Positions 24,741 through 32,377 of a stretch of DNA of 46,444 bases are shown in pieces. Numbering within the stretch: the stretch's first letter is position 1; every line of letters starts with the position of its first letter. A program made the translations under genes and the position numbers. The stretch covers positions 1 through 46,444 of the forward strand of contig CAZMUZ010000018.1 in assembly GCA_964569315.1 (NCBI GenBank). The letters are read 5' to 3'. Under the pieces are notes generated by a model. It worked only from the letters and a program-made list of their open reading frames with translations. It did not search any database and was not told where the DNA came from. Source of the stretch: CADEFF01 sp964569315. Lineage in GTDB: Bacteria; Pseudomonadota; Alphaproteobacteria; Dongiales; Dongiaceae.

Positions 24741-25202
24741 CGCAGCTTCGATTTCGCTCCCCTCTTCCGCTCCACCATCGGCTTCGACGGCATGGCGAAT
24801 CTGCTCGAGTCCGCGCTCCGGACCGACGAGCAGGCATCGACCTACCCGCCCTACAACATCGAGAAGACCGGTGACAGCGCCTACCGCCTCACCATGGCGG
24901 TAGCCGGGTTCGGCGAAGAGGACATCACCATCACGGCGCAGGACAACACGCTCGTCGTGAGCGGCAAGCTCGCGAAGAGCGATGAGGAGCGCAAGTTCCT
25001 CTATCGCGGCATCGCGGGCCGTGCGTTCGAGCGCCGCTTCGAGCTCGCGGAGCATATCCGCGTGAACGGGGCGAGCCTCGCGAACGGCCTGCTTCATGTC
25101 GAGCTGGTGAAGGAAGTGCCGGAGGCCATGAAGCCCCGCACCATCAAGATCCAGAACGGCGGCGCGAAGCAGCCGACCGTGCTCGAAGGGAAGGCGGCCT
25201 AG
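24738..25202 (+). CDS. Small heat-shock protein Hsp20 (IbpA-like)
   Basis: A 154-residue alpha-crystallin-type chaperone starting MRSFDFAPLFRSTIGFD. The crystallin domain covers about residues 35-128, with YRLTMAVAGFGEEDI, VSGKLA, RAFERRFELAEHI and the closing ANGLLHVEL motif. It holds unfolding proteins under stress. AAGGAGG at 24722-24728 lies 9 bases before ATG 24738; an out-of-frame ATG at 24731 sits in between. Transcription and translation appear heat-controlled, and a strong terminator follows. Confidence 0.95.
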   Translation: MRSFDFAPLFRSTIGFDGMANLLESALRTDEQASTYPPYNIEKTGDSAYRLTMAVAGFGEEDITITAQDNTLVVSGKLAKSDEERKFLYRGIAGRAFERRFELAEHIRVNGASLANGLLHVELVKEVPEAMKPRTIKIQNGGAKQPTVLEGKAA

Positions 25203-25256
25203 TTACCGCCGAAGGCAGAAGACCGGATCTCTAGCCGATCCGGACCATGACAGTCT

Positions 25257-25285
25257 GGCCGGGCGGGCAACCGCCCGGCCTTTTT
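25257..25285 (+). terminator. Rho-independent terminator after hsp20
   Basis: GGCCGGGCGG at 25257-25266 pairs perfectly with CCGCCCGGCC at 25271-25280 around a GCAA tetraloop, followed by five T. Confidence 0.92.
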
Positions 25286-25294
25286 CCTGTGGTT

Positions 25295-25549
25295 TCAGCA
25301 CGCGGATTTTTTCGCGGCGCGGATTCTGCGTCCCCCGGTATCGCGCGGCGGATCGAAGCGATAGCGGTCGCGGATATGGTCGTTGAAATAGGCGCCCTTC
25401 GAGTCCGCCCGCAGGAACCCTTCGAAGACCTGCGGCGGCACCTCGTAATAGCGGTAGGGCCCGCCGGTTTCGCGAAACCAGATCGAAAGCGCCCGACGCG
25501 ACGGGTCGTAGGCGATCCGGTCGATCGCCGAGGAGCTGACCAGGGGCAT
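25295..25549 (-). CDS. KTSC-domain protein
   Basis: An 84-residue protein. The KTSC-like core runs SSAIDRIAYDPSRRALSIWF, then PYRYYEVPPQVFEGFLRADSKGAYFNDHIRDRY. KTSC domains occur alone or at the ends of lysyl-tRNA synthetases and are thought to bind RNA or assist in stress; the function is not settled. GGAGG precedes ATG 25549. The frame is open upstream to 25630, but that start has no ribosome site. It is convergent with hsp20 across the terminator. Confidence 0.82.
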   Translation of the reverse strand: MPLVSSSAIDRIAYDPSRRALSIWFRETGGPYRYYEVPPQVFEGFLRADSKGAYFNDHIRDRYRFDPPRDTGGRRIRAAKKSAC

Positions 25550-25657
25550 CGGCTCGCCTCCGACGCGAACAACGTCCTTACTCGCCAATGAACGAACGAA
25601 AGGGCGGCGCGTTCCCTTTCGAACGCGCACCCTTGGATTGCATCCATGTGGAATGCG

Positions 25658-26455
25658 TCAGGCGCTCGTCAGCAGCCGCTTCAGCGCCGCGATGGTCTCG
25701 TTCGGACGCTCGGCCATCATCATATGGCCGGTATCGGGAATCGTGACCGTGGCGGCGCCGGTGAGCTGTTCGGCCAGGGGCTTCGCGGCCTTGGGCGACG
25801 TCATGCGGTCGTCGGCCCCCAGCACCAGCAGCGCGCAGCCCTTGAAGGCGGCCGCCGCGTCGAGCGCGCCCTTGTAGTCGGCGCAAGCGCCGAGGTCGGC
25901 CGCCAGCACGCCCGGCGCCGCGCGCTCCAGCAGCCGGATGCCGCCGCCCATCGTCCACAGGCCCGGCGCCTTGTTGCCGCCGACATGGCCGACGCTGCCA
26001 TGGGCCCAGGAAGCGATGAGCTCGACCGCCTTCGGATCGTTCGCCCGTGCGGCCGCGAGCAGGTCGGGATGGACCGGCATGGCGGCGGCCACGCCCAGCA
26101 GCGCGATGCCGTCCACCCTGTCGCCGGCGCGCGCCGCGGCCGCGAGCGCGACGAGCGCGCCCATCGAATGGCCGACGAGAGCGGTGCGCTCGAGCCCCGC
26201 CGCCTCGACCACGGCCAGCACCCAGCCCGCCATCGCCTCGATCGAGGCGAGCGGCTTGCCGGTGGAGCGCCCGTGCCCCGGAAGATCGAGCGCCAGCACC
26301 GCGCGGCCGTGACCGGCGAAATATCGCGCCGGCAGGCTCCAGACGCTGTGATCCATCCCGGCGCCATGGAGGAAGACCGCGCCCGGCCGCCCGGGATCGA
26401 AGGGCTGGCCGCCGGTCGAGGCGAAGGCGCGCGCTCCCCCGACGCTGAGCTCCAT
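25658..26455 (-). CDS. Alpha/beta-hydrolase
   Basis: A 265-residue hydrolase. The oxyanion motif FLHGAGMD is near residue 28, the nucleophile elbow GHSMG near 95, an acid in LVLGADDRMTSP, and the catalytic His in IPDTGHMMMAE. The substrate is unknown. It begins 7 bases after the metY stop, so it is almost certainly co-transcribed with metY. That might suggest ester or thioester hydrolysis linked to sulfur metabolism, but it is not a homoserine acyltransferase by motif. Confidence 0.88.
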   Translation of the reverse strand: MELSVGGARAFASTGGQPFDPGRPGAVFLHGAGMDHSVWSLPARYFAGHGRAVLALDLPGHGRSTGKPLASIEAMAGWVLAVVEAAGLERTALVGHSMGALVALAAAARAGDRVDGIALLGVAAAMPVHPDLLAAARANDPKAVELIASWAHGSVGHVGGNKAPGLWTMGGGIRLLERAAPGVLAADLGACADYKGALDAAAAFKGCALLVLGADDRMTSPKAAKPLAEQLTGAATVTIPDTGHMMMAERPNETIAALKRLLTSA

Positions 26456-26462
26456 GGCGGGC

Positions 26463-27758
26463 TCAGCCTTTCTGCGAGGCGCGCAGCGCCTGGTCGAGAT
26501 CCGCGAGGATGTCAGCCGGATCTTCGAGCCCGACGGAAATCCGGATCATGTCCTCGCCGACGCCGGCCGCGGCCAGCGCCGCCGCATCCATCTGCCGGTG
26601 CGTGGTCGAGGCCGGATGGATCACGAGGGTCTTGGCATCGCCGACATTGGCGAGATGCGAGGCGAGCGAAAGCGCCTCGATGAAGCGCCGCCCCGCCTCG
26701 CGCCCGCCCTTCACGCCGAAGCAGAGGATCGAGCCCGCGCCTTTCGGGAAGAGCCGCTTCGCGAGCGCATGGTCCGGATGCTCGGGCAGGTCCGGGTGAT
26801 TGACCCAGGCGACGGCCGGATGGCGCTTGAGGGCCTCCAGCACGGCCTGCGTGTTCGCGACATGACGCGCCATGCGGAGCGGCAGGGTCTCGATCCCCTG
26901 CAGGATATGGAACGCATTGGCCGGGCTCATGCAGGCGCCGAAATCGCGCAGGCCTTCGACGCGCGCGCGCAGGATGAAGGCCTGCGGTCCGAACTCCTCG
27001 GCGAAATCGATGCCGTGATAGCCGGCATAGGGTTCGGTCAGGGTCGGGAACTTTCCCGACTTCTCCCAGTCGAACTTGCCGCTGTCGACCAGCACGCCGC
27101 CGATCGCCACGCCATGGCCGCCGAGCCACTTGGTGGCCGAATGGAGCAGCAGGTCGGCGCCGTGCTCGAAGGGCCGGTTGAGCCAGGGCGTGGAGAAGGT
27201 GGAATCGATCAGGAGCGGCACCCCCGCCTCGTGCGCGATGCCGGCGACCTGCTCGAGGTCCAGCACCTCGAGCCCCGGATTGCCGATGGTCTCGGCGAAG
27301 ACGAGCCGCGTCTCCGGCCGGATCGCGGCGCGGAAGCCGGCGAGGTCGCGTGGGCCGACGAAGCTCGTGGTAATGCCGAAGCGGGGCAAGGTGAGGCGCA
27401 GCAGATTGATGCTGCCGCCATAGAGCGAGGCCGAAGCGACGATGTGCCCGCCCTGCCCCATCAGCGTGACGATCGCGAGCAGCAGGGCCGCATGGCCGCT
27501 CGCCGCCGCCGCGGCGCCGACGCCGCCTTCGAGTGCGGCGACGCGCTCCTCCAGCACCGCCACGGTCGGGTTCGAGATGCGCGAATAGATGTGGCCGGTG
27601 CGCTCGAGATTGAAGAGCGACGCGGCATGATCGACATCGTCGAACACGTAGGAGGTCGTCATGTAGAGCGGCAGGGCGCGTGCGCCGGTGGTCGGGTCCG
27701 GCTGCTGTCCCGCATGCAGGCTCAGCGTGTCGAACTTGTGAAACTTCGGATCGGCCAT
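26463..27758 (-). CDS. O-acetylhomoserine sulfhydrylase (MetY-type)
   Basis: A 431-residue PLP enzyme of the Cys/Met metabolism family. It begins KFHKFDTLSLHAGQQPDPTTGARALPLYMTTSYVF, with YSRISNPTVAVLEERVAALEGG and the PLP-lysine block HSATKWLGGHG. The length of about 430 and the long middle segment distinguish it from cystathionine synthases (about 390). It makes homocysteine directly from O-acetylhomoserine and sulfide. Together with MetF it supplies methionine. The ATG at 27758 is preferred; a hairpin lies in its leader. Confidence 0.93.
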   Translation of the reverse strand: MADPKFHKFDTLSLHAGQQPDPTTGARALPLYMTTSYVFDDVDHAASLFNLERTGHIYSRISNPTVAVLEERVAALEGGVGAAAAASGHAALLLAIVTLMGQGGHIVASASLYGGSINLLRLTLPRFGITTSFVGPRDLAGFRAAIRPETRLVFAETIGNPGLEVLDLEQVAGIAHEAGVPLLIDSTFSTPWLNRPFEHGADLLLHSATKWLGGHGVAIGGVLVDSGKFDWEKSGKFPTLTEPYAGYHGIDFAEEFGPQAFILRARVEGLRDFGACMSPANAFHILQGIETLPLRMARHVANTQAVLEALKRHPAVAWVNHPDLPEHPDHALAKRLFPKGAGSILCFGVKGGREAGRRFIEALSLASHLANVGDAKTLVIHPASTTHRQMDAAALAAAGVGEDMIRISVGLEDPADILADLDQALRASQKG

Positions 27759-27829
27759 CGCTCGCTTCCCCCCGGCCTGTCGCCCGCATCGCGACGCGCC
27801 GTGTCGCCGGATATCTTCCGCCAAAGAAG

Positions 27830-27870
27830 AAGGCCGCTCGATCCTTATCCAAGGACCGGCGGCCTTTTTT
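27830..27870. terminator. Hairpin in metY leader: attenuator or bidirectional terminator
   Basis: AAGGCCGC at 27830-27837 pairs with GCGGCCTT at 27859-27866, with an inner stem TCCTT/AAGGA. On the plus strand it is followed by T6; on the minus strand by TTCTTCTTT. Transcripts toward metY from the promoter at 27911-27938 must pass it, so it could attenuate metY. No gene to its left on the plus strand needs a terminator. Confidence 0.6.
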
Positions 27871-27910
27871 ATGTCTGAGCCTCAACCCTGTCTAACTTGC
27901 GGACGGAAAC

Positions 27911-27938
27911 GTTATGAGGCGCGAGGCAAATCCGTCAA
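27911..27938 (-). promoter_or_regulatory. Putative metY promoter
   Basis: On the minus strand TTGACG (27938-27933) and CATAAC (27916-27911) are 16 bases apart in a locally AT-richer stretch. Predicted start is near 27905, giving a metY leader of about 147 bases that includes the hairpin at 27830-27870. Confidence 0.5.
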
Positions 27939-28041
27939 GCCGAGAATCCGCTTTTTCGCTACAATGTGCGCGCGACAGAGCGGTCGGCCGGGTCAACTTC
28001 CCCGCGAAGTCTGGAACCCTTCCATATTGTGCCGAAGCCAG

Positions 28042-28069
28042 AAAAAAAGCCGCCGGAAACCGGCGGCTT
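28042..28069 (-). terminator. Rho-independent terminator, minus strand
   Basis: AAGCCGCCGG at 28047-28056 pairs perfectly with CCGGCGGCTT at 28060-28069; on the minus strand it is followed by seven T (28048-28042). It points at a transcript arriving from the right, probably the former 3' end of the DUF1192 unit, whose relic lies 340 bases upstream. Confidence 0.8.
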
Positions 28070-28093
28070 CGAGTTAGACAGGGAGGCGCAAAC

Positions 28094-28192
28094 ATGGATC
28101 AGGGATCCAAGGCGAGGGTTTCAGGGACGAAAACCTCACGCTGTCCATTTTTGGCGGAATTCATGAAGCAATCCTTAACATCCGGGCAATAG
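28094..28192 (+). CDS. Possible small protein, 32 aa
   Basis: A short frame starting MDQGSKARVSGTKTSRCPF and ending TSGQ. GGGAGG at 28081-28086 lies exactly 7 bases before the ATG, and a strong hairpin precedes it, so translation is plausible. No hydrophobic segment and no family is recognised. Only the ribosome-binding site supports it. Confidence 0.3.
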   Translation: MDQGSKARVSGTKTSRCPFLAEFMKQSLTSGQ

Positions 28193-28402
28193 GCCCACGC
28201 CCCGGGCCGATTTCGCTTACCTAACTATTTCAACGCTTTCATCGCCGAGGGCCGGTGCGACCCGGGAGGCTGCCGCTCATTCCTGTCCGAGGCGTCAGGC
28301 TTTTTCGGCACGCCGAACCGGACTGTCGCCCCGGCGAGACGGCGCTGCCGTCGTCGGCCCCCTGAGCCCGACCGCGCCGGGTGTACGCCCTGTGCGTCCG
28401 AG

Positions 28403-28487
28403 CTAGGGCGGCTTGAAGAAGGCCGCGGCACCGGCGCGGGGCTCTGCCTGGTCCCGATTTTCGCTTCGACCCGCGCGATCTCCGGCC
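28403..28487 (-). pseudogene. Relic copy of the 3' end of the DUF1192 gene
   Basis: These 85 bases closely match 29395-29478, the 3' end of the intact DUF1192 gene, with scattered substitutions and two single-base indels that shift the frame. The final residues AGAAAFFKPP still read in frame before a TAG stop, versus AGAAAFFKSR in the intact gene. The upstream two thirds of the gene are missing here. The two copies bracket the glutathione S-transferase gene. Confidence 0.72.
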
Positions 28488-28653
28488 GACGCCCGGACAG
28501 ATGGTCGTCCGGAAAATCCGGCGATCTTCAAGACGGCAGATGCACGCCCCGATATGTTGCGGCAGCCGATGGGCAGGCGGTAGGTTTGCGATGGAGCCGT
28601 CCGGCGCTGCGACGATCGGAGAGATTCATTCATCAGCTCCAAGGAATCCGCCT

Positions 28654-29355
28654 ATGACTCCAGAGCTCGCCCTCTATTCCGCTGCCGTCTGCCCCTATGC
28701 CCAGCGCACGCACCTGCTATTGCTCGAGAAAGGGGTGCCCTACGAGACAGTCGAAGTCGACCTCAAGAACAAATCGGCGGAGTTCCTCGCAATCTCCCCC
28801 TATTCGAAGGTTCCCGTCATCAAGCGCGGGCCGGATGTAGTCTGGGAATCCTCGGTCATCAACGAGTATCTGGAGGAGATCTACCCCAACCCGCCGATGA
28901 TGCCGAGAGAACCCGGGCGCCGGGCGCTCGCCCGCGTCTGGATCGATTTCGCGAATGTAAAACTGTTGCCGACCTGGTATCGGCTTTTCCTCGCGCAGGA
29001 TCCGGCGCGGCAGGCATTCCTCGCGGACGAGCTTACCAGCCATTTCCTGTTCATGGAGCAGGCTGGCATTGCAGCGCTGTCGCCCTCCGGCCCCTTCTGG
29101 CTGGGCAAGCATCTGTCGCTTGTCGATCTTACATACTGGCCCTGGTTCGAACGGCTTGGGGCGCTGAAGCACTATCGCAATTTGGTTCTACCGCCCGAAT
29201 GCCGACGCCTGCGTGACTGGATGAAGGTCATGTCGGCGCAGGACTCAGTCATGGCGATCGCTCGCCCGACTGAGTTCTATATCTCGGGCTACGCCTCCTA
29301 TGCCGACGGCTCGGAGCAGGGCGTCACGGCCCGCGACATGCGCGCAGGCCAGTAG
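28654..29355 (+). CDS. Glutathione S-transferase family protein
   Basis: A 233-residue GST. The N-terminal thioredoxin-like domain has YSAAVCPYAQRTHLLLLEKGVPYE with a CPYA motif (Cys13), like omega/zeta or stringent-starvation-type GSTs, then SKVPVIKRG and the glutathione-binding WESSVINEYLEE. The all-helical C-domain follows, with LSLVDLTYWPWFERL. AAGGAA lies 7 bases before ATG 28654. Codons such as CTA, ACA and CGA are more frequent than in neighbours. It is flanked by direct repeats of the DUF1192 3' end, suggesting it was inserted there. Confidence 0.9.
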   Translation: MTPELALYSAAVCPYAQRTHLLLLEKGVPYETVEVDLKNKSAEFLAISPYSKVPVIKRGPDVVWESSVINEYLEEIYPNPPMMPREPGRRALARVWIDFANVKLLPTWYRLFLAQDPARQAFLADELTSHFLFMEQAGIAALSPSGPFWLGKHLSLVDLTYWPWFERLGALKHYRNLVLPPECRRLRDWMKVMSAQDSVMAIARPTEFYISGYASYADGSEQGVTARDMRAGQ

Positions 29356-29394
29356 ACGCGAGACGACCTCGCGCGTCGGCCGCCTCCTGACGCC

Positions 29395-29580
29395 TCAGCG
29401 CGACTTGAAAAAGGCCGCGGCGCCGGCGCGATGGCTCTGCTTGGTCGCGATCTTCGCTTCGACCCGCGCGATCTCGGCCTTGAGCTCGGCGATGTATTCC
29501 TCGAGCTCGGCGACCGCGAGCGGCTCGAGATCGCGCTGGGCGGGCTTCTTCTTCCTCGGTTCGAGTTCTTCCGGATCCAT
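29395..29580 (-). CDS. DUF1192 family protein
   Basis: A 61-residue protein, MDPEELEPRKKKP followed by a short helix AVAELEEYIAELKAEIARVE and a conserved end AAAFFKSR. This is the layout of the small DUF1192 family of Alphaproteobacteria; function unknown. It is divergent from the quinone oxidoreductase gene with a 78-base gap, an arrangement I recall from related genomes. A damaged second copy of its 3' end lies 1 kb to the left. Confidence 0.82.
   Translation of the reverse strand: MDPEELEPRKKKPAQRDLEPLAVAELEEYIAELKAEIARVEAKIATKQSHRAGAAAFFKSR
29397..29478. repeat. Direct repeat, right copy (3' end of DUF1192 gene)
   Basis: Right-hand partner of the relic at 28403-28487, same orientation. 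The two copies share long identical runs (for example the 20 bases ending CGCGCGATCT) and enclose a segment of roughly 900 bases that carries the GST gene. Confidence 0.72.
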
Positions 29581-29658
29581 GAGACAATTCCGTTCGCTTG
29601 CCTCGGCTTCGGACGCATTATAAACCAGCCTGGCTGCAATCGAGGAGTCTTCGCCCGC

Positions 29659-30660
29659 ATGTTCCTGCCCGCCGAGATGAAGGCGATCGTCGTCGAGAAT
29701 CCGGGCAGCGCCGACCGGCTCCGCCTCATCCGCCGGCCGATACCGAAGCCAAGCGAAGGCGAGCTTCTCGTCCGCATCGCGGCCGCGGGCGTAAACCGTC
29801 CCGACATCCTCCAGCGCGAAGGCAATTACGGGCCGCCACCGGGCGCTTCCGACATTCTCGGCCTCGAGCTCGCGGGCGAGGTCGTCGGCAAGGGCTCGGG
29901 CGATACCGGGCCCTGGAAGATCGGCGACAAGCTCTGCGCGCTCGTCGCCGGCGGCGGCTACGCGGAATATTGCAACGTGCCGGCACCGCAATGCCTGCCC
30001 GTTCCGCGCGGGCTCGACCTCATCGAGGCGGCCGCGATGCCCGAGACCTTCTTCACGGTTTGGACCAACGTCTTCGAGCGCGCCGCCCTCAGGCCCGGCG
30101 AATCGATCCTCATTCACGGCGGATCGAGCGGCATCGGCACCACCGCGATTCAGCTCGCTCATGTCCATGGCGCGACTGTGATGGCGACGGCGGGCGGGCC
30201 GGAGAAGGTCGCGGCCTGCCGCGCCCTCGGCGCCGAGCGCGGCATCGACTACAAGGTCGAGGATTTCGTGGCGGCGGTGAAGGACCATACCGGCGGTCGC
30301 GGCGCCGACGTGATCCTCGACATGGTCGGCGGCGACTATATCGCGCGCAACCTCAAATGCCTCGCGCTGGAAGGACGCCTCGTGCAGATCGCCTTCCTCA
30401 AGGGCAGCAAGGTCGAGCTCGATCTCATGCATCTGATGCTGAAGCGGCAGACCCTGACGGGCTCCACGCTTCGGGCCCGTCCGGTCGCCGAGAAGGGCGC
30501 GATCGCCGCGAAGCTCAAGGATCGCGTCTGGCCCTGGGTCGAGGCGGGCCGAGTGAAGCCGGTCATCCACCGCACTTTCCCCCTCGCGGCCGCCGCCGAC
30601 GCGCACCGCCTGCTCGAGGAAGGCCGGCATATCGGCAAGATCGTGCTGACGGTGGGTTAG
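29659..30660 (+). CDS. NAD(P)H-quinone oxidoreductase (zinc-free MDR, PIG3 type)
   Basis: A 333-residue medium-chain oxidoreductase. The catalytic half reads GVNRPDILQREGNYGPPPGASDILGLELAG; the Rossmann half has the dinucleotide motif HGGSSGIGTTAIQLAH; zinc ligands are lacking. This is the PIG3/TP53I3-like quinone reductase group. ATG 29659 (MFLPAEMKAIVV) is chosen; ATG 29677 six residues later is possible. Its stop overlaps the convergent dehydrogenase gene by 4 bases. Confidence 0.92.
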   Translation: MFLPAEMKAIVVENPGSADRLRLIRRPIPKPSEGELLVRIAAAGVNRPDILQREGNYGPPPGASDILGLELAGEVVGKGSGDTGPWKIGDKLCALVAGGGYAEYCNVPAPQCLPVPRGLDLIEAAAMPETFFTVWTNVFERAALRPGESILIHGGSSGIGTTAIQLAHVHGATVMATAGGPEKVAACRALGAERGIDYKVEDFVAAVKDHTGGRGADVILDMVGGDYIARNLKCLALEGRLVQIAFLKGSKVELDLMHLMLKRQTLTGSTLRARPVAEKGAIAAKLKDRVWPWVEAGRVKPVIHRTFPLAAAADAHRLLEEGRHIGKIVLTVG

Positions 30661-31547
30661 CGCTCGGTCTCCTCCGCCAGCATCTCGAGGTAGCGCGCGA
30701 TCTCGGTATGGTCGGCGGCGCTGCCGAGCCGCGCCTCCGCGTCGTTCCAGAGGGCGATGCAGCGCTCCGCGAGCGGCGCCGGCGATCCGGTCGCGCCGGC
30801 GAGATCGAGGGCGGTGCGCAGGTCCTTCGCCATGAGCGAGAGGCCGAAGCCCGAACCGTAGCCCTGCGACAGCACATGCTGCTTCAGCTTGTGCTCGGTG
30901 CTGTTGTTGCGGCCGGTCGAGGCGTTGAGGATATCGACCATGGCGGCGGGATCGAGCCCGAAACGCCGGCCGATCGCGACCGCTTCCGACGCCGCCACGA
31001 GCCCCGCCGCCGAGACATAGTTGTTGAGCGCCTTCATGGCGTGGCCGCTGCCGAGCGGCCCGGCGGGGAAAATCCGCGTTCCCATCGCTGCCAGCACCGG
31101 CCGGCAGCGTTCGACGATCGACGCCTCGCCGCCGACCATGATCGCGAGCGTGCCGTCTTCGGCGCGCCTCACGCCGCCCGAAACCGGCGCATCGATGAGC
31201 GCGATGCCGCGCCCCGCCAGATTCTTGCCGAGGGTCCGGGTGCCGACCGGCGCGGAGGAGCTCATGTCGATGACGGTCGCGCCCGGGCCAAGCCCGGCCG
31301 CGACGCGATCGCCCGGCCCCAGCAGCACGCGCCGCACCGCCTCGCCGTCCGGCAGGATCGTGATGACGAGATCGCTGGCGCGGCCGAGATCGCTGAGCGA
31401 CCCGGGTGCGGCGGCGCGGCCTGCGAAGCGCTCGACGCGCGCGCGGTCGAGATCGGCGACCGCGAGCGTGAAACCGGCCCCGATCAGCCGCTCCGCCATC
31501 GGCCGACCCATATTGCCGAGCCCGACGAAGCCGATGCGCAGGCTCAT
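30657..31547 (-). CDS. 3-hydroxyisobutyrate dehydrogenase family oxidoreductase
   Basis: A 296-residue beta-hydroxyacid dehydrogenase. The N-terminal dinucleotide motif is GFVGLGNMGRPMAERL, the substrate loop DAPVSGGVRRAEDGTLAIMVGG, the catalytic lysine in GHAMKALNNYVSA and the cofactor residue in MAKDLRTALDLA. Family members oxidise 3-hydroxyisobutyrate, tartronate semialdehyde, or related beta-hydroxy acids; the exact substrate is unknown. It is convergent with the quinone oxidoreductase gene. Confidence 0.9.
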   Translation of the reverse strand: MSLRIGFVGLGNMGRPMAERLIGAGFTLAVADLDRARVERFAGRAAAPGSLSDLGRASDLVITILPDGEAVRRVLLGPGDRVAAGLGPGATVIDMSSSAPVGTRTLGKNLAGRGIALIDAPVSGGVRRAEDGTLAIMVGGEASIVERCRPVLAAMGTRIFPAGPLGSGHAMKALNNYVSAAGLVAASEAVAIGRRFGLDPAAMVDILNASTGRNNSTEHKLKQHVLSQGYGSGFGLSLMAKDLRTALDLAGATGSPAPLAERCIALWNDAEARLGSAADHTEIARYLEMLAEETER

Positions 31548-31680
31548 CGCGGCGCTCCGGTGGCGCAGAAGCTCTGCCAGTGCCGCTCTGCCGATCCTGC
31601 AAAACTCGAGGGAAGCGAGGCCATGCGAACGGTCTCCGGTCGAGGGGACCGAAGCCTATCACGGGCCCGCCGCCGCCAAG

Positions 31681-31709
31681 AAAAAGGCGGCAGGGCCATA
31701 CCCGCCGCC
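31681..31709 (-). terminator. Rho-independent terminator after the DUF883-like gene
   Basis: On the minus strand GGCGGC-GGG pairs with CCC-T-GCCGCC around TATGG, then TTTTT (31685-31681). It lies 79 bases past the stop at 31788 and before the dehydrogenase gene. Confidence 0.75.
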
Positions 31710-31787
31710 TCCGTCTCGGCCGCCTGGCGTTTCGGCGAAGACCGGCCCGAAAACCCGCGCGCTTGCCCGCCCCTGAAAACGGAGGCT

Positions 31788-32051
31788 TTAGCGCCGGATC
31801 AGCGACGCGAAGACCGCACCCGCGGCGAACGCCACCGCGAGGCTGGTGATCGGATAGTCGCGCACCTGCCGGCCCGCATAGCGCGCCGCGCTGTCGGCAC
31901 GCGCGGACACGGCGTCATAGGCGGCTTCCGCCTTGCGGCCGGCCCGGTCGGCGGCCTTGCGCATGGCCGCACCCGCCTCGTCGGTCAGATGCTCGGCGGA
32001 TTTCTTGAGCTCGTCGCGCTTGCCCGCGATGTCGGAGAAGCTGCTGGACAT
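31788..32051 (-). CDS. Small membrane-anchored protein, DUF883/ElaB-YqjD-like
   Basis: An 87-residue protein. An amphipathic helical part rich in Ala, Lys, Asp and Arg (residues about 8-60) precedes a single C-terminal membrane helix YPITSLAVAFAAGAVFASLI and a basic end RR. This is the layout of YqjD/ElaB-type proteins, inner-membrane proteins that in E. coli bind ribosomes in stationary phase. Family assignment is by layout and DYPITSLAVAF, which is a typical segment. It has its own terminator. Confidence 0.72.
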   Translation of the reverse strand: MSSSFSDIAGKRDELKKSAEHLTDEAGAAMRKAADRAGRKAEAAYDAVSARADSAARYAGRQVRDYPITSLAVAFAAGAVFASLIRR

Positions 32052-32377
32052 GGACTGATTCCCTCTGGGTGAGCCCGCTCGGGGGAGCGGATCGGATCTA
32101 TCGCGCGTTCGCGATCGCTGCTGACATAACCGCCGCCGGAGCGGCGGGTTCCCGCGAAAAACTGCCGCCCTTGCCGCCGGCGCGGACGGGCTTCCGGATG
32201 GCGGCCGGCGAATTTTTGGGTGGCGGCGGACCGGCGGGAATGCTATTCCCGCGCTGGCCGTTGGAAGCGGACGGTCCGACCCCACATAAGTGCTGCGCCC
32301 CAATAAACTCAATGGGTTGCCGGCTGGGCGGCTGGCCCGCCCGGGTCTCGAAGGCGGCATATCCGAAGGAGAGCGAC
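32052..32377. other. Divergent intergenic region before the DUF1013 gene
   Basis: No gene is seen in these 326 bases. TTGGAA, an 18-base gap and CATAAG about 90 bases before the DUF1013 start is a possible promoter, and the palindrome GGACGGTCC lies between its two boxes. I see no terminator or further repeat here. Confidence 0.35.

Larger units (their letters stand above)
27880..28640. other. Gene-poor stretch with hairpins and repeat relics
   Basis: About 760 bases with no convincing gene longer than 32 codons. It holds the metY promoter, a plus-strand TACAAT at 27960-27965, the minus-strand terminator at 28042-28069, a 12-base inverted repeat CCCTGTCTAACT (27886-27897) / AGTTAGACAGGG (about 28072-28083), a possible 32-codon reading frame at 28094, and the DUF1192 relic at 28403-28487. 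The part up to about 28240 is less GC-rich than its surroundings. Confidence 0.6.

Noticed and set aside
27759..27905. SAM-II or other known riboswitch in the metY leader
   Set aside because: I could not fit the conserved SAM-II core to the sequence; only a terminator-like hairpin is evident.
27880..28400. tRNA or other structural RNA gene
   Set aside because: No cloverleaf or CCA-type end could be traced; only simple hairpins.
28225..28431. Minus-strand 68-codon frame in the gap before GST
   Set aside because: Arg/Ser/Pro-rich, no ribosome site, no conserved pattern; it overlaps the DUF1192 relic.
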